Assembly (NCBI RefSeq): GCF_000003855.2
Contig: NW_003101679.1
Coordinates: forward strand, 502,691-566,690
DNA from: Blastomyces gilchristii SLH14081
Taxonomy: Eukaryota > Ascomycota > Eurotiomycetes > Onygenales > Ajellomycetaceae
DNA: 64,000 nucleotides
Direction: 5' to 3'
The position numbers and the translations under genes were made by a program. The notes beneath the pieces were generated by a model that saw nothing but the letters and a program-made list of their open reading frames with translations, was not told the origin of the DNA and did not search any database. Of the stretch, positions 24,880 to 36,561 are shown one piece after another. Numbering within the stretch: the first letter of the stretch is position 1; every line of letters starts with the position of its first letter.

Positions 24880-25860
24880 AATATCTTCTCAGTTTCTTCT
24901 CTTCTTCAGCTTCTTATAATTACTGATATAGTGACTATCAGCTCTGCAGTTAAAACAGAGATCTTTATTAAATCTTTTTTAATATTTCTTTACAGTGAGT
25001 GAAGAATCAGAATACTTGAAATTCTTCTTTACTTTCTTCACACTGAAGTTATCACAGTGTTATTTAAATTCTATTATTAATTACTTAGAAGAAATCTTGT
25101 TAATCTTTTTCTCAGAGAATTGATTATTCAAATAGATTCAGAAAGTCAGATTGATAAGCTCAGTATAATTAATTAATGAACTCTGATATTATAATATCAT
25201 TGTTCACATCTTATAAGTCAGCTTTATAAGATAAAGCTGTGTTTTTAATTAATTCAAATTATTAGCTAATTTCTCTCAATATTCTTTAAATTTTATATTG
25301 AAATTGAAAGAATTCTTATTATTTTATTAATATAATAAGTTAAACTACTGTGTCACTATGAAACTACAGTTGCAGTGATCTTTGATTTGATTTAGTAGAA
25401 AGTTCTTGAATTCTTTTTAAGTTATTATAGTATCAGTACACTTAAACTCTCTCTACTTAATAACTCAAGTAGTTGCAGAGATATTTCCAAGAAGATTGAC
25501 AGTATATATTACTCATATCTCATGAGTATTATACTGGCTCAGATTAAGGTGAAATTTTTATTCAAGAATACAGATAAAGCTGTGAAATTCAGATAATATA
25601 TTTCTCTTATATCTTAAAGAATCTTCAATCTTAATCTCTCTATCTTTATAATAGATGTAGATGTGTAAAGACTGTGATGATAATAGAGTAATTAAAGAGC
25701 TTATGTTCAAATATGCAGCAGGTTCAGAAATCTCAGATTTCTGCTGAGATAGAGATGTACACACTCTAGAGAATGATGTAGTGTTTTCTTTAGAGAGTAA
25801 GATCAGATCAGTCTTAGTATAGATGTATAAGATTATATCAGTCTGTTAAAGCTTAACTGA
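24880..25860 (-). pseudogene. G1-b gag
   Basis: Minus-strand frame fragments between the 5' LTR and pol. A zinc knuckle CFNCRADSHYISNY is visible at about 24960-24915, its last Cys changed to Tyr. The G1-c copy carries the same region at about 57840-58800. Confidence 0.65.
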
Positions 25861-25893
25861 TTCAAACTTATAATCAGATTAAGTAATTCAAAT

Positions 25894-26426
25894 TATAATA
25901 TAATAGAACTGAAGCAGTGACTAGTCAGTAATATTATATAGAGATAGTTGTTTAAGAAGCTGTATAAATAAGCTTGACTATCTTGCTTAAATAACAAGCT
26001 TATAGACTACAGAATTATTCTAAGAATATTACAAATATGATACTTAGTATACTAAGAAGATTGTATAAGATACACAGTAACTCTTATCTATATTTCAGTG
26101 AAAGAAAAATGAATTACTGACTTCTTTGATAAGAAGTCAGTATCTAGCTATTCTATATAGACAATGAGTGAATACTCTTCTCTTATTTTATAAGTGAGAA
26201 TAGCCAGAGCAATATCTCAGTGACATCTTATTATCAAGAAAGAGTAATCTGCTGATCTTGTATAGAAGTGAGATTCTTATATTCATCAATCAGATCTTTC
26301 TATAATATATCTGAATGATGTCATAGAGTGGTTGAAAACCAGTTCAGACAGGATGAAATCATTCACATGGAAGCGATGAGCCGTGTGAAACCGCAGCGGG
26401 GCCTTGGCGCGGCCGGGAGCGTGACA
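25894..26426 (-). repeat. G1-b 5' LTR
   Basis: 533 bp matching 11291-11823. The outer 60 bp (26367-26426) are GC-rich and keep CpG, while the inner edge at 25894 has lost all of it. Confidence 0.88.
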
Positions 26427-26699
26427 ATATTGAATTATTAATTAATAACTTAGAGAATATAATAATGAAGAAATTGTCTGTATTATGTATAATCAGATCT
26501 TCTGTGTTTCTCTCTGCTTTCTCTGTTTCTTTCTTTACTACTTTCTCTCAATCTTCTACACTTATCTCTGTGTCTGATTCTCTCACTTCTACTATCTCTA
26601 TTCTTACTACTTCTGCTCTTATCTCTGCTACTTCTACTCTCTCTGTCTCTGCTACTTCTTCTACTGTTACTAGCTCTTCTTTTTTCAAGAAGATATTAT

Positions 26700-27063
26700 T
26701 GTGACGGGCTGCACCCGATCAATCATATAGACTATTCCGTTACACTTCACAGATTCCAACCACTTCATTCTCAAATGCGTATGCTCCGATTCTCGGCCAT
26801 TCTCAATCACTGATTCTCAGCCGTCATGAATGTGTATACTCTGATTCTCGGTCATTCTCAATCACTGATCCTCAGCCACTATGAACGCGTGTATATTCTT
26901 CCACTCTGAAGCTTCACTGTGTACATCATCACATACACATATAAATATTCATCTCAATCACTGATTCTCATACTTTCTCTTTCTTTCCTTCTCTAACATT
27001 TTTATCTTTGTTAAATAAGACCTATCAATATAATATCAATCTATTCAGCATAGGCCTCTTACA
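26700..27063 (+). repeat. G3-a 5' LTR
   Basis: 364 bp, begins TGTGACGGGCTGCACCC, ends CCTCTTACA. Contains internal short repeats of the type GATTCTCGGCCATTCTC. The outer edge keeps CpG. Confidence 0.9.
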
Positions 27064-27368
27064 CTATAAAAATGTTCATCATCTTCTTATTAGAAAATAA
27101 TTATTCATACATTATCTTCTCATCAGAAATGATTATTTATTAAGAGATATTTAAACATATAACAATGCATAAGAAAGAGAAAAACACAGTTAAGTGAACA
27201 CTGAGTTCTTAGATAAAAGCTTACTCATCAGTTATTCTGATCTCATAATAAGATCTTATAAGAGAATATCAGTAAAAGACCTGAGAGTTCTGACACTCAG
27301 ATGTATAAGAATATAATTACACTTCTTCAGATTTCACAGATATCACATATTCAATAATTAATATAATC

Positions 27369-30300
27369 ATGTCTAATAATAATATGAAACTCATGAATGT
27401 AAGTATAGATATGATATCACAGTGACTCTGTACAATGTTGAAATTATAATAATAATAAATAGCTGATATACATGCAACTCAATAACTTCAATATAAAGAG
27501 ATTTAATAATTAATTCATACAATTTCAACATCTACAGAATTAAATATAAAAGCACTGAAAGAACACTTAGATGCTTTTATATATTTCAATACTTTCAATC
27601 TCACTCTCTACTCATTATGAAGAATGAAAATGCTTATAAAACTGAGTATAGATGAAGATTTCATTGATTCATTAATTAATCAAAATTGATATATTAATGA
27701 ATAATTGAAGAATTATATGAAATAGAAGTTTTATTCATGAATAAAAGCATGTGAATCAGTGTTGTGAATATCTAATAATATCATGAAATATCTTGATATT
27801 CTGTTTCAAGATACTGTTATATAATAGAAAGTGTTAGATTAATTACAGAGTATCTGACAGAGAAACACTTCTCTTATAATATTCATCTCTGATTTCAACA
27901 CTAAGATTCTAGAAGCAGATAATCAATCTTGAAAGAATTGAATAAAGATTAGCATGCTTAAGAAGACATTAACTTTCAAACTCTTACAGACTCTTATAAG
28001 TGTAAATAAAGACTTAACTTATAAAGACTTCTACACACAGCTCTGAATATTGAATAATCATCTTATCAAGCTCAAGAGTATACAGAACAGTGATAGAAGA
28101 TATTACATCTCAGTTACTTATATATTCACACTGAAGAATAACAATGATGCAGATATCATGAACTGAATAGATTTAAATATCTATATATAAGCAAGAGTTT
28201 TCATTATTTAAACAGGCTTTCAAGTCTCTGAGATTACTTCTGAAGAAGTTGCTGATCAACATCAATATAAAGTATGCATTAACTGTAACTGATCAGGACA
28301 CATTGTTTTCAACTGCTGATTAATCTGTGTGTCTTTATACTTAAGAGAAAGATTAGTGTCTTCTCATTCAAAGAATGAATCAGTGTCTGTCTGCACTAAT
28401 CACATTATATTAGAGAAAGATTCAGAGAATAACTATAAGAATGCTCTGATCAACCAGGGAAAAGATTAGCTTCTGTTCAAATTCATAAACAGAAGCTTGA
28501 AGAGATCAGATAACAATAATTTGAAGAGAAGATAATAATGAATGCAATTCTTGTATCTACTGTGATTGATAATATGTATAATATGAAAGCTATGATAGAC
28601 AGCAGTCTATGTCACTATGTAATGATAAAATCTTCAGTTATAAGATATTATAATCTTCAGTATATCTCTTTATCTAAACTCTGACTTCTTACAGAATTTA
28701 ATGATCTGAAAGATGTTTGTATCTGTTACATGATGAAGCTGATTATAGATGTGAGAGAATATCAATATAAAGATGTCTATATATATGAAGTTGATAATCT
28801 TGATTACAATCTTATATTAGAACTTGTCTGACTATCTGAACAAGGTATCTTATTGAACACTTAAAACAGAAGCTTGATATTTTCTAATAATAATAGAGTT
28901 TATGAAGATAATATTCACAAGATCATGAATCTGACACAGATCTCTGTCAACACATATAAAATACTCTGAAAAAGAAGTCATTATCAAAATCATTAACAGA
29001 GTCACTGACAAGTTCATTGATAGCAGAATCATGTGTCAATCTATTTCATCAGTCTGATCAATATCAAAAAGACTCTAGAAAAGTTATCTCATATTATAAC
29101 AACAAATTCTCATACAAAACTTTCTCAATAATATCATGAATATCTAGATATCTTTTAATAAGATAATATTACAAATATATCTCTCTTACAAGGTTCTGAA
29201 GTGAATCACAGTATCAAGTTAGAGAAAAAGAATGATAAGAATCTCAAACTGTTATGAGACTCTCTTTATAACATGTTTCAAGATGAACTTCTTCTTCTTT
29301 GAGAGACACTCAATACTCTGTTGAATAAAGAATTCATACATATTAACAACTCTTTCATCACAGTCTCTATTCTCTTTGCAAAGAAATCAGGTGAAGAACT
29401 CTGATTCTGTGTGAACTACTGAGATCTGAACAGATTAACAAAGAAAGATTAATATCTCTTATCTCTTATCAATAAAACCCTAGCACAGATCAGATAAGCT
29501 CAATGATTTATAAAACTAAATATTATCACTGTGTTTCATAAGATTCATATCATCAAAGAAGATGAATGACTTATAGCATTCTGAACATATTATAATCTCT
29601 TTGAATAAATAGTCACACTCTTTGAACTGATTAACATCTTCAGTATATTTCAGAAGTATATCAACTGAGTGCTTCAAGATTTTCTTGATAAGTTTATATC
29701 TACTTATCTAGATGATATTCTCATCTTCACTGATGAATTCAGAAAAGAATATCAAGAATATGTGTGAAAGATATTACAACAGCTACAAGAAGCAGAACTA
29801 TTAATAGATATTGATAAGTATGATTTTGACATCAAGAGTATCAAATATCTGAGTTTTATTATAGAAGCTGATAAGAGAATTCAAATAAATTCTGAGAAAG
29901 TCTTCATTATTCTTGAATGAGAAGCTCTGTATACTGTGAAGAGTGTATAAAGCTTCATCAGATTTGCTAACTTCTATCAGTAATTTATATAAAACTTCTC
30001 AGATATTATGAGATTACTTACAGATCTCACTAAGAAAGACTCAGTATTTCAATGATTAATAAATACTGAAGCTGCATTTATACAGATAAAGAAGATATTC
30101 ATTAATACTTCTCTGCTGATAACATTTGATTCTGATTATAAGACAGTTGTTGAAGCTGATTTCTCTGACTATGTGATAGAAGAAGTGATATTATAATATA
30201 ATGATAAAGATGTTCTATGACTATATATCTTCATATCTAAGAAACTGAGTTCTGCTGAATGCAATTATGAGATCTATGATAAGAAACTTCTTATGATTAT

Positions 30301-32100
30301 ATACTGTTTAAAAGAATAAGACTCTGAACTTCAAAGTATCTCTGAATTTGAGATAGTCACAGATCATAAGAATCTCAAATACTTCATAATTACTTATAAA
30401 CTCACTGAATAACAGATGTAATAGTCTGAGTTCTTAAGCTGCTTTCATTTCATAGTACACTACTGTTCTGACAGTCAGAACTTGATAATAGATACTCTCT
30501 CACAATGAGAGTAAGATATATCATTCAATGTAACAGATACTCACTGAATGAATCAAGAGCATCAGCTCTTGAATCTGAAGATACTAGTTAATCAAGATGA
30601 AATAGTTCATGACACTATATATACTTCTTCAGTTAGAACTGTTATTAATATCTTCACTTTCTCTATACTGAATGAACTGTGGTATACAGCAGCTCAGATA
30701 AATGAACTTCTTCAGACTCTCACTGAAGCAGTATATTAAGAAATACTCTGATTTTTCTCAGAACTATGTATAAGAATTGATATCTCAGAATATTCAATTG
30801 ATGATAATAATACTCTATAATTCTGTGAACAACACTGAGTCTCTCACTCTGAACTCTTATACACTCAGATAATGTAAGAGATGCATGATTTGTATATAAC
30901 TGATTATTCAGACTGTGAATAACTGTATAAAATAATCTCTCAAGAGTTCTACTAGTCTGAGATATTAAATAGTATCAGATACTTTGTTTAAAACTGCAAT
31001 CACTGTTCTTCTATTATCTCATGAAAGAATCATAGAAAAGATCTATTGAAATTACTTAATATTTCTAATAGAATCTGATAAGATGTAGTAATTGATTTTA
31101 CTATTAATCTATCTGAGAGTAAGAGTTGTAGAAACATTCTGATCATTGTGAATTAACTGAGCAAAGATATAATATTGAAATCTTGTAATAAGATGAATAC
31201 TGAATAAGTCACTGAAGCTTTTCTACAGAGCTCACTTTATCAGATATATGAATTACTGAGATCTATAGTATCAAATCAGAGTCATTAATTCATAAGTACT
31301 CTCTGAATAAGAATCTGTTAAGTTCTCAAGATTATATACTGTCTATTAACTGTCTATCACTTCAAGACTGATAATGTATCAGAACAGATAATTCAGACTG
31401 TGAAGAATTATCTTCATAAGTTCTGTAATCACTTATAAGATGATTGATATAATCTTCTTCTATACACAGAGATCACTATTAACAGTTGAGATGCTGTTTC
31501 AACAGATATAAGTCTCTTCTTTCTTACATATGAATATCATATAAAAGTGTTGAATTTTCTAGAAATCACACAGTTCACACTGAACTCTCACAGTTCAATT
31601 CAGATCACTGATAACATAGTAATAAAGCTCTGAAATGCTTATAATTAAGCAGAGGTCTTCATGATAACTGTAAAATAAGATCAAGAGAATTAAATCAATA
31701 TTCACTGAGATCTCACTGAATAATATAAGATAGAAGATCTGATATAATTAAATCTTAAGAATATACAAATTACATGTTCATCTCATACACTAGATTATCA
31801 TCATATCAAGTATAAAGTGATAGAAGTTCTAGATAGTCACAACTATTATCTTAACATATTATCAGAGATTCATAATGTATTTTATACAAGCTTGCTTCAC
31901 TGTACTATCACTGATCTGTTCTCTTCTTAACTGACTTCTGACTGACAGTTATCAGACATCATAGAAGAAGATAATGAGCTTGAGTAAGAGATTGAGAATA
32001 TTCTCAATAAGAGATCTCATGACTGCAGTCAGTAATATCTTGTGAAATGAGTTAACTATAATTAACTGATCTGAACTCTGAGTTTCATATTATTCAAAAC
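27369..32100 (+). pseudogene. G3-a gag-pol with chromodomain
   Basis: Gag starts at 27369 (MSNNNMKLMNV), a start shared with G3-b near 55759. Zinc knuckle CINCN.SGHIVFNC at 28275-28316. Protease-like AMIDSSLCHYVM at about 28588-28625. RT box YLDDILIF at about 29706-29730, unusually with both Asp kept. RNase H and linker follow ([20 protein letters not shown] at about 30253-30310). The integrase lies at about 30990-31700. A C-terminal chromodomain reads EIENILNKRSHDCSQ.YLVK at about 31990-32045, where dots are stops. Many TGA/TAA/TAG stops replace Trp, Arg and Gln codons. Confidence 0.85.
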
Positions 32101-32145
32101 AGCAGTTCTTGACTGATGAGAACTTCTTCTGAAAGAGAGAGCTAA

Positions 32146-32509
32146 TGTGACAGACTGTGCCTGATCAATTATATAGACTATTCTATTACACTTCACAGAT
32201 TTCAATCACTTTCTTCTTGAATATATATGCTCTGATTCTCAGTCATTCTTGATCATCAATTCTCAGCCGCCATGAACATGTACACTTCAATTCTCAGTCA
32301 TTCTCAATTGCCAATTCTCAGCTGCTATAAACATGTGTATATTCTTTCACTCTGAAGCTTCACTGTGTACATCATCACATACATGTATAAATATTCATCT
32401 CAATCACTGATTCTCACACTTTCTCTTTCTTTCCTTCTCTAATGTTTTTATCTTTGTTAAATAAGATCTATCAATATAATACTGATCTATTCGGCGTAGG
32501 CCTCTTACA
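32146..32509 (+). repeat. G3-a 3' LTR
   Basis: 364 bp, pairs with 26700-27063. The outer edge (TTCGGCGTAGGCC, ending near 32503) keeps CpG; the inner edge does not. Confidence 0.9.
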
Positions 32510-32731
32510 ATTATATAGACTTGATAAACTATGTTTCTCAGTATATATACTTTCACTCTTTTTACTGATCTCTAGAATGATTTATTGTATAAAAACTGTA
32601 TATAATATAACTATCTGAAGCTCAGTTACAGACATCAATTATTACATTCATTTTAAATATTTATAGTGAAATAATTGTATATTTATACTGAAGAATTATC
32701 TCTTTTCTGAACAGTATTATGAGTGTAAGTC

Positions 32732-33507
32732 GCCCCGGTGGCCGAATGGTTAATGCGGCCACTCAGTAGCACCTTGACATGGGAAACCAAGGCGCGTGGG
32801 TTCAAAACCCGCAGGGATACATTAAATCCAGAACTCAAGCACCTCAGGTTTCTAATAAATACAGAGGTGTACAAATCACTTCAATAAATCACTCTATTAT
32901 TATTGTTATTATTATTATTATTATTATTCTTCCATTATACTCATATGCAAGCGGAGCTTATGATGAGTCCCTGCGTGATGGTAAATACAGGTCAAGTGTT
33001 GGTTATACAGGAGGAAATACAGGTGTTGAGACACCGCCAAGATACAAGAACATAGGAAAATACAAAGGAGTGACAATTAGATACATGCGATAATAACTTC
33101 CCAGCCCAGGAACATAGAGCGATTCATTGGAGTGATTTGTACACCTCTGTATTTATTAGGAACCTGAGGTGCTTGAGTTCCGGATTTAATGTATCCCTGC
33201 GGGTTTCGAACCCACGCGCCTTGGTTTCCCACGCCAAGGCGCTACCGGGTGGCCGCATTAACCATTCAGCCACCGGGGCAATAAATCACTCTATGTTCCT
33301 GGGCTGGAAAGTTATTATTGCATGTATCTAATTGTCACTTCTTTGTATTTTTCTATGTTCTTGTTATCTTGGCATGATCTCAACACCTGTATTTCCTCCT
33401 GTATAATCAACACTTGACCTGTATTTAACATCATGCAAGGACTCATTATAAGCTCTGCTTGCATATGAGTATAATAAAAGAATAATAATAATAATAATAA
33501 TAATAAA
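32732..33507 (+). mobile_element. tRNA-derived SINE (host copy), split by a second SINE
   Basis: The head at 32732-32820 resembles a class II (Ser/Leu-like) tRNA with an A box TGGCCGAATGG (32739-32749) and a B box GGGTTCAAAACCC (32798-32810). The body continues to 32896, resumes after the inserted SINE at about 33294, and ends in a TAA repeat at about 33480-33507. It is flanked by GAGTGTAAGTC at 32721-32731 and 33508-33518, inside G2-a. The empty site is visible in G2-b near 37200. It is transcribable by Pol III in principle, but not a tRNA gene. Confidence 0.88.
32897..33278 (-). mobile_element. tRNA-derived SINE (inserted copy, opposite strand)
   Basis: About 382 bp, head at 33278 going down with B box GGGTTTCGAACCC read on the plus strand at about 33200-33212, and a TAA-type tail at 32897-32930. 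The target duplication CAATAAATCACTCTA occurs at 32882-32896 and 33279-33293. It keeps more CpG than its host copy, so it is younger. This is the best full-length version of the family in the window. Confidence 0.9.
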
Positions 33508-33539
33508 GAGTGTAAGTCTTTTCTTTTACATCTTCTCTT

Positions 33540-34451
33540 TTAATGTTAATTTTTATAGAAAAAATTATTATGAGTTTTATTATATACAAAGTTATAATAT
33601 TTATTAATATTAAGAAACTTTTTATAACTGTTATATTCAATATTATAAATATATTTACTTTAATCAATATCTTCAGAATGATTAATCTATATCAGTCTAT
33701 TCTCTGATATTTATTATCTGACTTTATAATACAGATGAAGAATATCTATGTTTTCAGAAATAGAAACACAGATATTATACTCTTTTACACTCATAGATAT
33801 GAGACTTATACATCTTATCTGAGATATTATTATGAAAATGAGCTGTTTATATACTGTATTCTACTTTCTATATCTCTCTGTATCTCTCTCTCTCTTTCTG
33901 AGAAATCTTGTGTGTGTTGTAATTATATATATAACTTCAAGACTAGTGATTGTTTATTCAGTAATTATTCTCATCTCTGTTTTTACAGTTTTATACACTA
34001 ATAATGATTCTTAGTTGCTTCAGTGTCAGAGACTATTTTAATTTCTGAAGATGATAACACTGCTGAGACTACATTCTTTTATTCTCAAGCTTCTTTCATT
34101 GTTTTCTCTTTCTTCTCTGTGAGAAATGTTATATGCATACTAAGTTATATATGTTCAGCTCTGAGTGACTTCTGTTATCATTTATTTAATCTATCTGTGC
34201 TTTCTTCTCTGCCTTCTTCATTCTCTTCTATCTCTGCCTTCTCTACCTTAGCTTCTGATCCTGCAGGTTCTGCGCTCTCTTTCAATTTTTCTGCATGCAC
34301 ATGTACACATTTCTATATTGACATTTCAGTCACTCTTATAATAAATGATATTAATGTTATACACAGAGTGATAGAGGAATTGAAGACATGTGTAGCATTG
34401 TTAAGAGAGCAGCTTGTAACTCTCAAATCTCTTACAGATTTCAAGTATTGA
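33540..34451 (+). pseudogene. Antisense cysteine-rich ORF of G2-a (C-terminal part)
   Basis: Reads opposite to G2 gag-pol. In one frame: EKIIMSFIIYKVIIF, then MKNIYVFRNRNTDIILFYTH, the Cys cluster SCVCCNYIYNFKTSDC, stops, a Ser-rich stretch and a C-terminal helix (IEELKTCVALLREQLVTLKS) ending at 34451. It aligns frame by frame with 37257-38138 of G2-b. No known family is recognised. The N-terminal half lies in the G2-a pieces at 11046-11290, 26427-26699 and 32510-32731. Confidence 0.6.
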
Positions 34452-34993
34452 AATTTTCTTCTTGTTTTCAGCATTTTTATAAGTGATGTAGTATTAGAAA
34501 TGAAAAAAATGTATAATATATAAAAAAATGAATTAAGTGTGTATAATAACATTTATGTTTTTACAGCTGACTTTTATAGTTGATGATCTATTCATTATCT
34601 CTTCTCTTTTCTTACACTTTTTCTTTATCTGCTGGTCACTACTCTTACATTAACGCAACCGCTCCACCACGAACTCGCTCAATTTTTCAAATAGAAACCC
34701 GGCGATAGATCCATCGAAAGGCCCTCAATCATACGAGCATTTTGACCCTATTGCCGACCGCATACCCCGTGTGGTGATGGAGTTATCCAGTTAAATGTGA
34801 ACCAGATGTCGTTCGAAACTCCTGTGTGGAATTATCCCCCGTTCACCCCTAAGTTACCACACCACAACCCTGGGTCAAATTGCCATAGAAATTGTAAGAT
34901 GAAGAGACCTAGTCATATGCACCAATCTTCTTAATTTTGAAAGATTCTGAATCTTTAATTGTGGAGATATCTGAAGAGCAATCTTCATGAAAA

Positions 34994-35440
34994 CTCTGTC
35001 TATCTTTGATATTTCAAAACATCAACATCAAGTCTCACTCACATATCACCCTTCTCAATCTGGCCCATCTCTGACAGATATATACAAAAAGATATCTTAG
35101 TAATAATATTAAGCACATAATTAATGAACACATCTGAAGTGTAATCTCTGTGAAAACTCTGTCTATCTTTGATGTTTCAAAACATCAATGCTAAGTCTCA
35201 CTCATATACTGTTCTTCTCAATCTGACTCATCATCAGTAAAAAGATATAAAAAGATATCTCAGTAATAGTATCAAGTATATAATTAATGAATATATATGA
35301 AGTGCAATCTCTGCATCTGTCTTTGATATATCATGACATTAATGCTAAGTTTCACTTGTGTATTATCTTATTCAATCTGATCTATCTCTGACAGAAAGAT
35401 ATAAAAAGATATCTTATTAACAGTATTCAATACATAATCA
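34994..35440 (+). repeat. LINE-B 5' tandem monomers (three units)
   Basis: Units start at about 34994, 35158 and 35315, of roughly 164, 157 and 126 bp. Shared words are CTATCTTTGATGTTTCAAAA, CTTCTCAATCTG and AAAAAGATATCT. LINE-A has two corresponding units. Confidence 0.7.
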
Positions 35441-35938
35441 GCAGATAATGACAACTATAAAATCAGTATATCTCAAGATCTGACTGAGTCTTTGATCTCT
35501 GTACAGTGAGATATATTAAATCTAGTTTTAATATCTCAACATTCAATAGATTCTGTAAGGGATTGAGAATAGCAACACTAAATTTCTATTGAATTTGAGA
35601 ATTAACTCTATATTAATATAATCATTGACAAAGTCTTCTATTTTGAGATATAAATAACCAGTTTCTCTGTATTCTGCTGATACTATTTATATTATTATAT
35701 AGAAACAGACTTATATTCTCTATAATATCAAGACTCTGAAGAGAGAAAGTCTTGATACAGAGTATATAGTAGTACATATCTTAGTAGTTTCTATCACATT
35801 CTTCTGCATCAGTTAATATAAAAAAAAGATCTTAGAATTAGTTTTTTACTTCTCTTAAAAAAGTAAGATGTTTTTCTCTGAATTTTATATAATATTCTTA
35901 TAAAGAATTAAAAGCAGAGTTGTTTTCTATTATAATTT

Positions 35939-36113
35939 TGTGATTCAAAGGTTGCTTGAGCCAGTGTACAATTACAGGCATACGCCGGCTTCTTATATAT
36001 TGTAATATCATACACTAAATTAATTAGTGGCTGCTATGACCTCTTTACACTCATAAGCAAGTTCAGAAGCGGCTGTGTTATTATTCAACAGTTGTATATT
36101 CTTTCAAATCACA
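35939..36113 (-). repeat. G2-b 3' LTR
   Basis: 175 bp, same length as 43971-44145. The outer edge keeps GCCGG, while the inner edge is mutated. Confidence 0.88.
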
Positions 36114-36561
36114 TCCTCCCCCACCAGATTCAGTCACGCCCATGTGACCATGACATCTGCCCTAGCTTCATGCGGATTAGCGTGTCACTAGTGTTCACAA
36201 TCTTATAATCTATCTCTGATTCAGCTAGTATCTCATATACACTCTCACAAAGAAACTTCCACTATATTACATCTCTCATTCACTAACTTTTCTCATCCTC
36301 TAATCATCTTCTTCATCATCATCATCATTGAACATCATCATCATTTCATCTCAGATTACTGCCTCTTCTTCTGTTCAATATCTTCTATTCATTTATCTAT
36401 CACATTGTACATGTTTCTGGCAATGACCTCTCATTTTCATAACAAGTATTATCATAGTGCTCATATCAGGCAGTTCATTAGCAGTAAGTGTAATGCATTG
36501 TGAAACATATATGATCAGGACTTATTTATCTTCTAACAATTATCAGAACATATTATCATGA

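Larger units (their letters stand above)
11291..26426 (-). mobile_element. Gypsy G1-b, full-length with both LTRs, split by LINE-A
   Basis: Two 533-bp LTRs bound it: 11291-11823 (3') and 25894-26426 (5'). The 5-bp duplication ATATT flanks it (11286-11290 and 26427-26431) inside G2-a. The internal region reads on the minus strand from 25893 to 21534, then resumes from 13920 to 11824. A polypurine tract lies at about 11824-11840, directly inside the 3' LTR. Without LINE-A it is about 7.5 kb. Confidence 0.9.
26700..32509 (+). mobile_element. Gypsy G3-a, full-length chromovirus-type element
   Basis: Two 364-bp LTRs (26700-27063 and 32146-32509) and the 5-bp duplication ATTAT (26695-26699, 32510-32514) inside G2-a. 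A purine-rich tract (GAAAGAGAGAGC) precedes the 3' LTR at about 32131-32142. Total 5.8 kb, plus-strand sense. Confidence 0.93.
10069..34649 (-). mobile_element. Gypsy G2-a, 3' part, in pieces
   Basis: Aligns in order with 35939-38330 of the G2-b copy. Pieces: 10069-10539 (3' LTR to about 10235, then internal), 11046-11290, 26427-26699, 32510-32731 and 33508-34649. The gaps are MITE-1, G1-b, G3-a and the SINE pair, each with a target duplication. Homology stops at 34649, where LINE-B starts, so the gag-pol part would lie beyond the window. All pieces belong to the 3' internal region that carries the antisense reading frame. Confidence 0.8.

Noticed and set aside
32732..32820. Functional tRNA gene
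   Set aside because: It has good A and B boxes but is continuous with a SINE body and TAA tail, is duplicated at 33190-33278, and has a mutated T loop (TTCAAAA). It is a SINE head.
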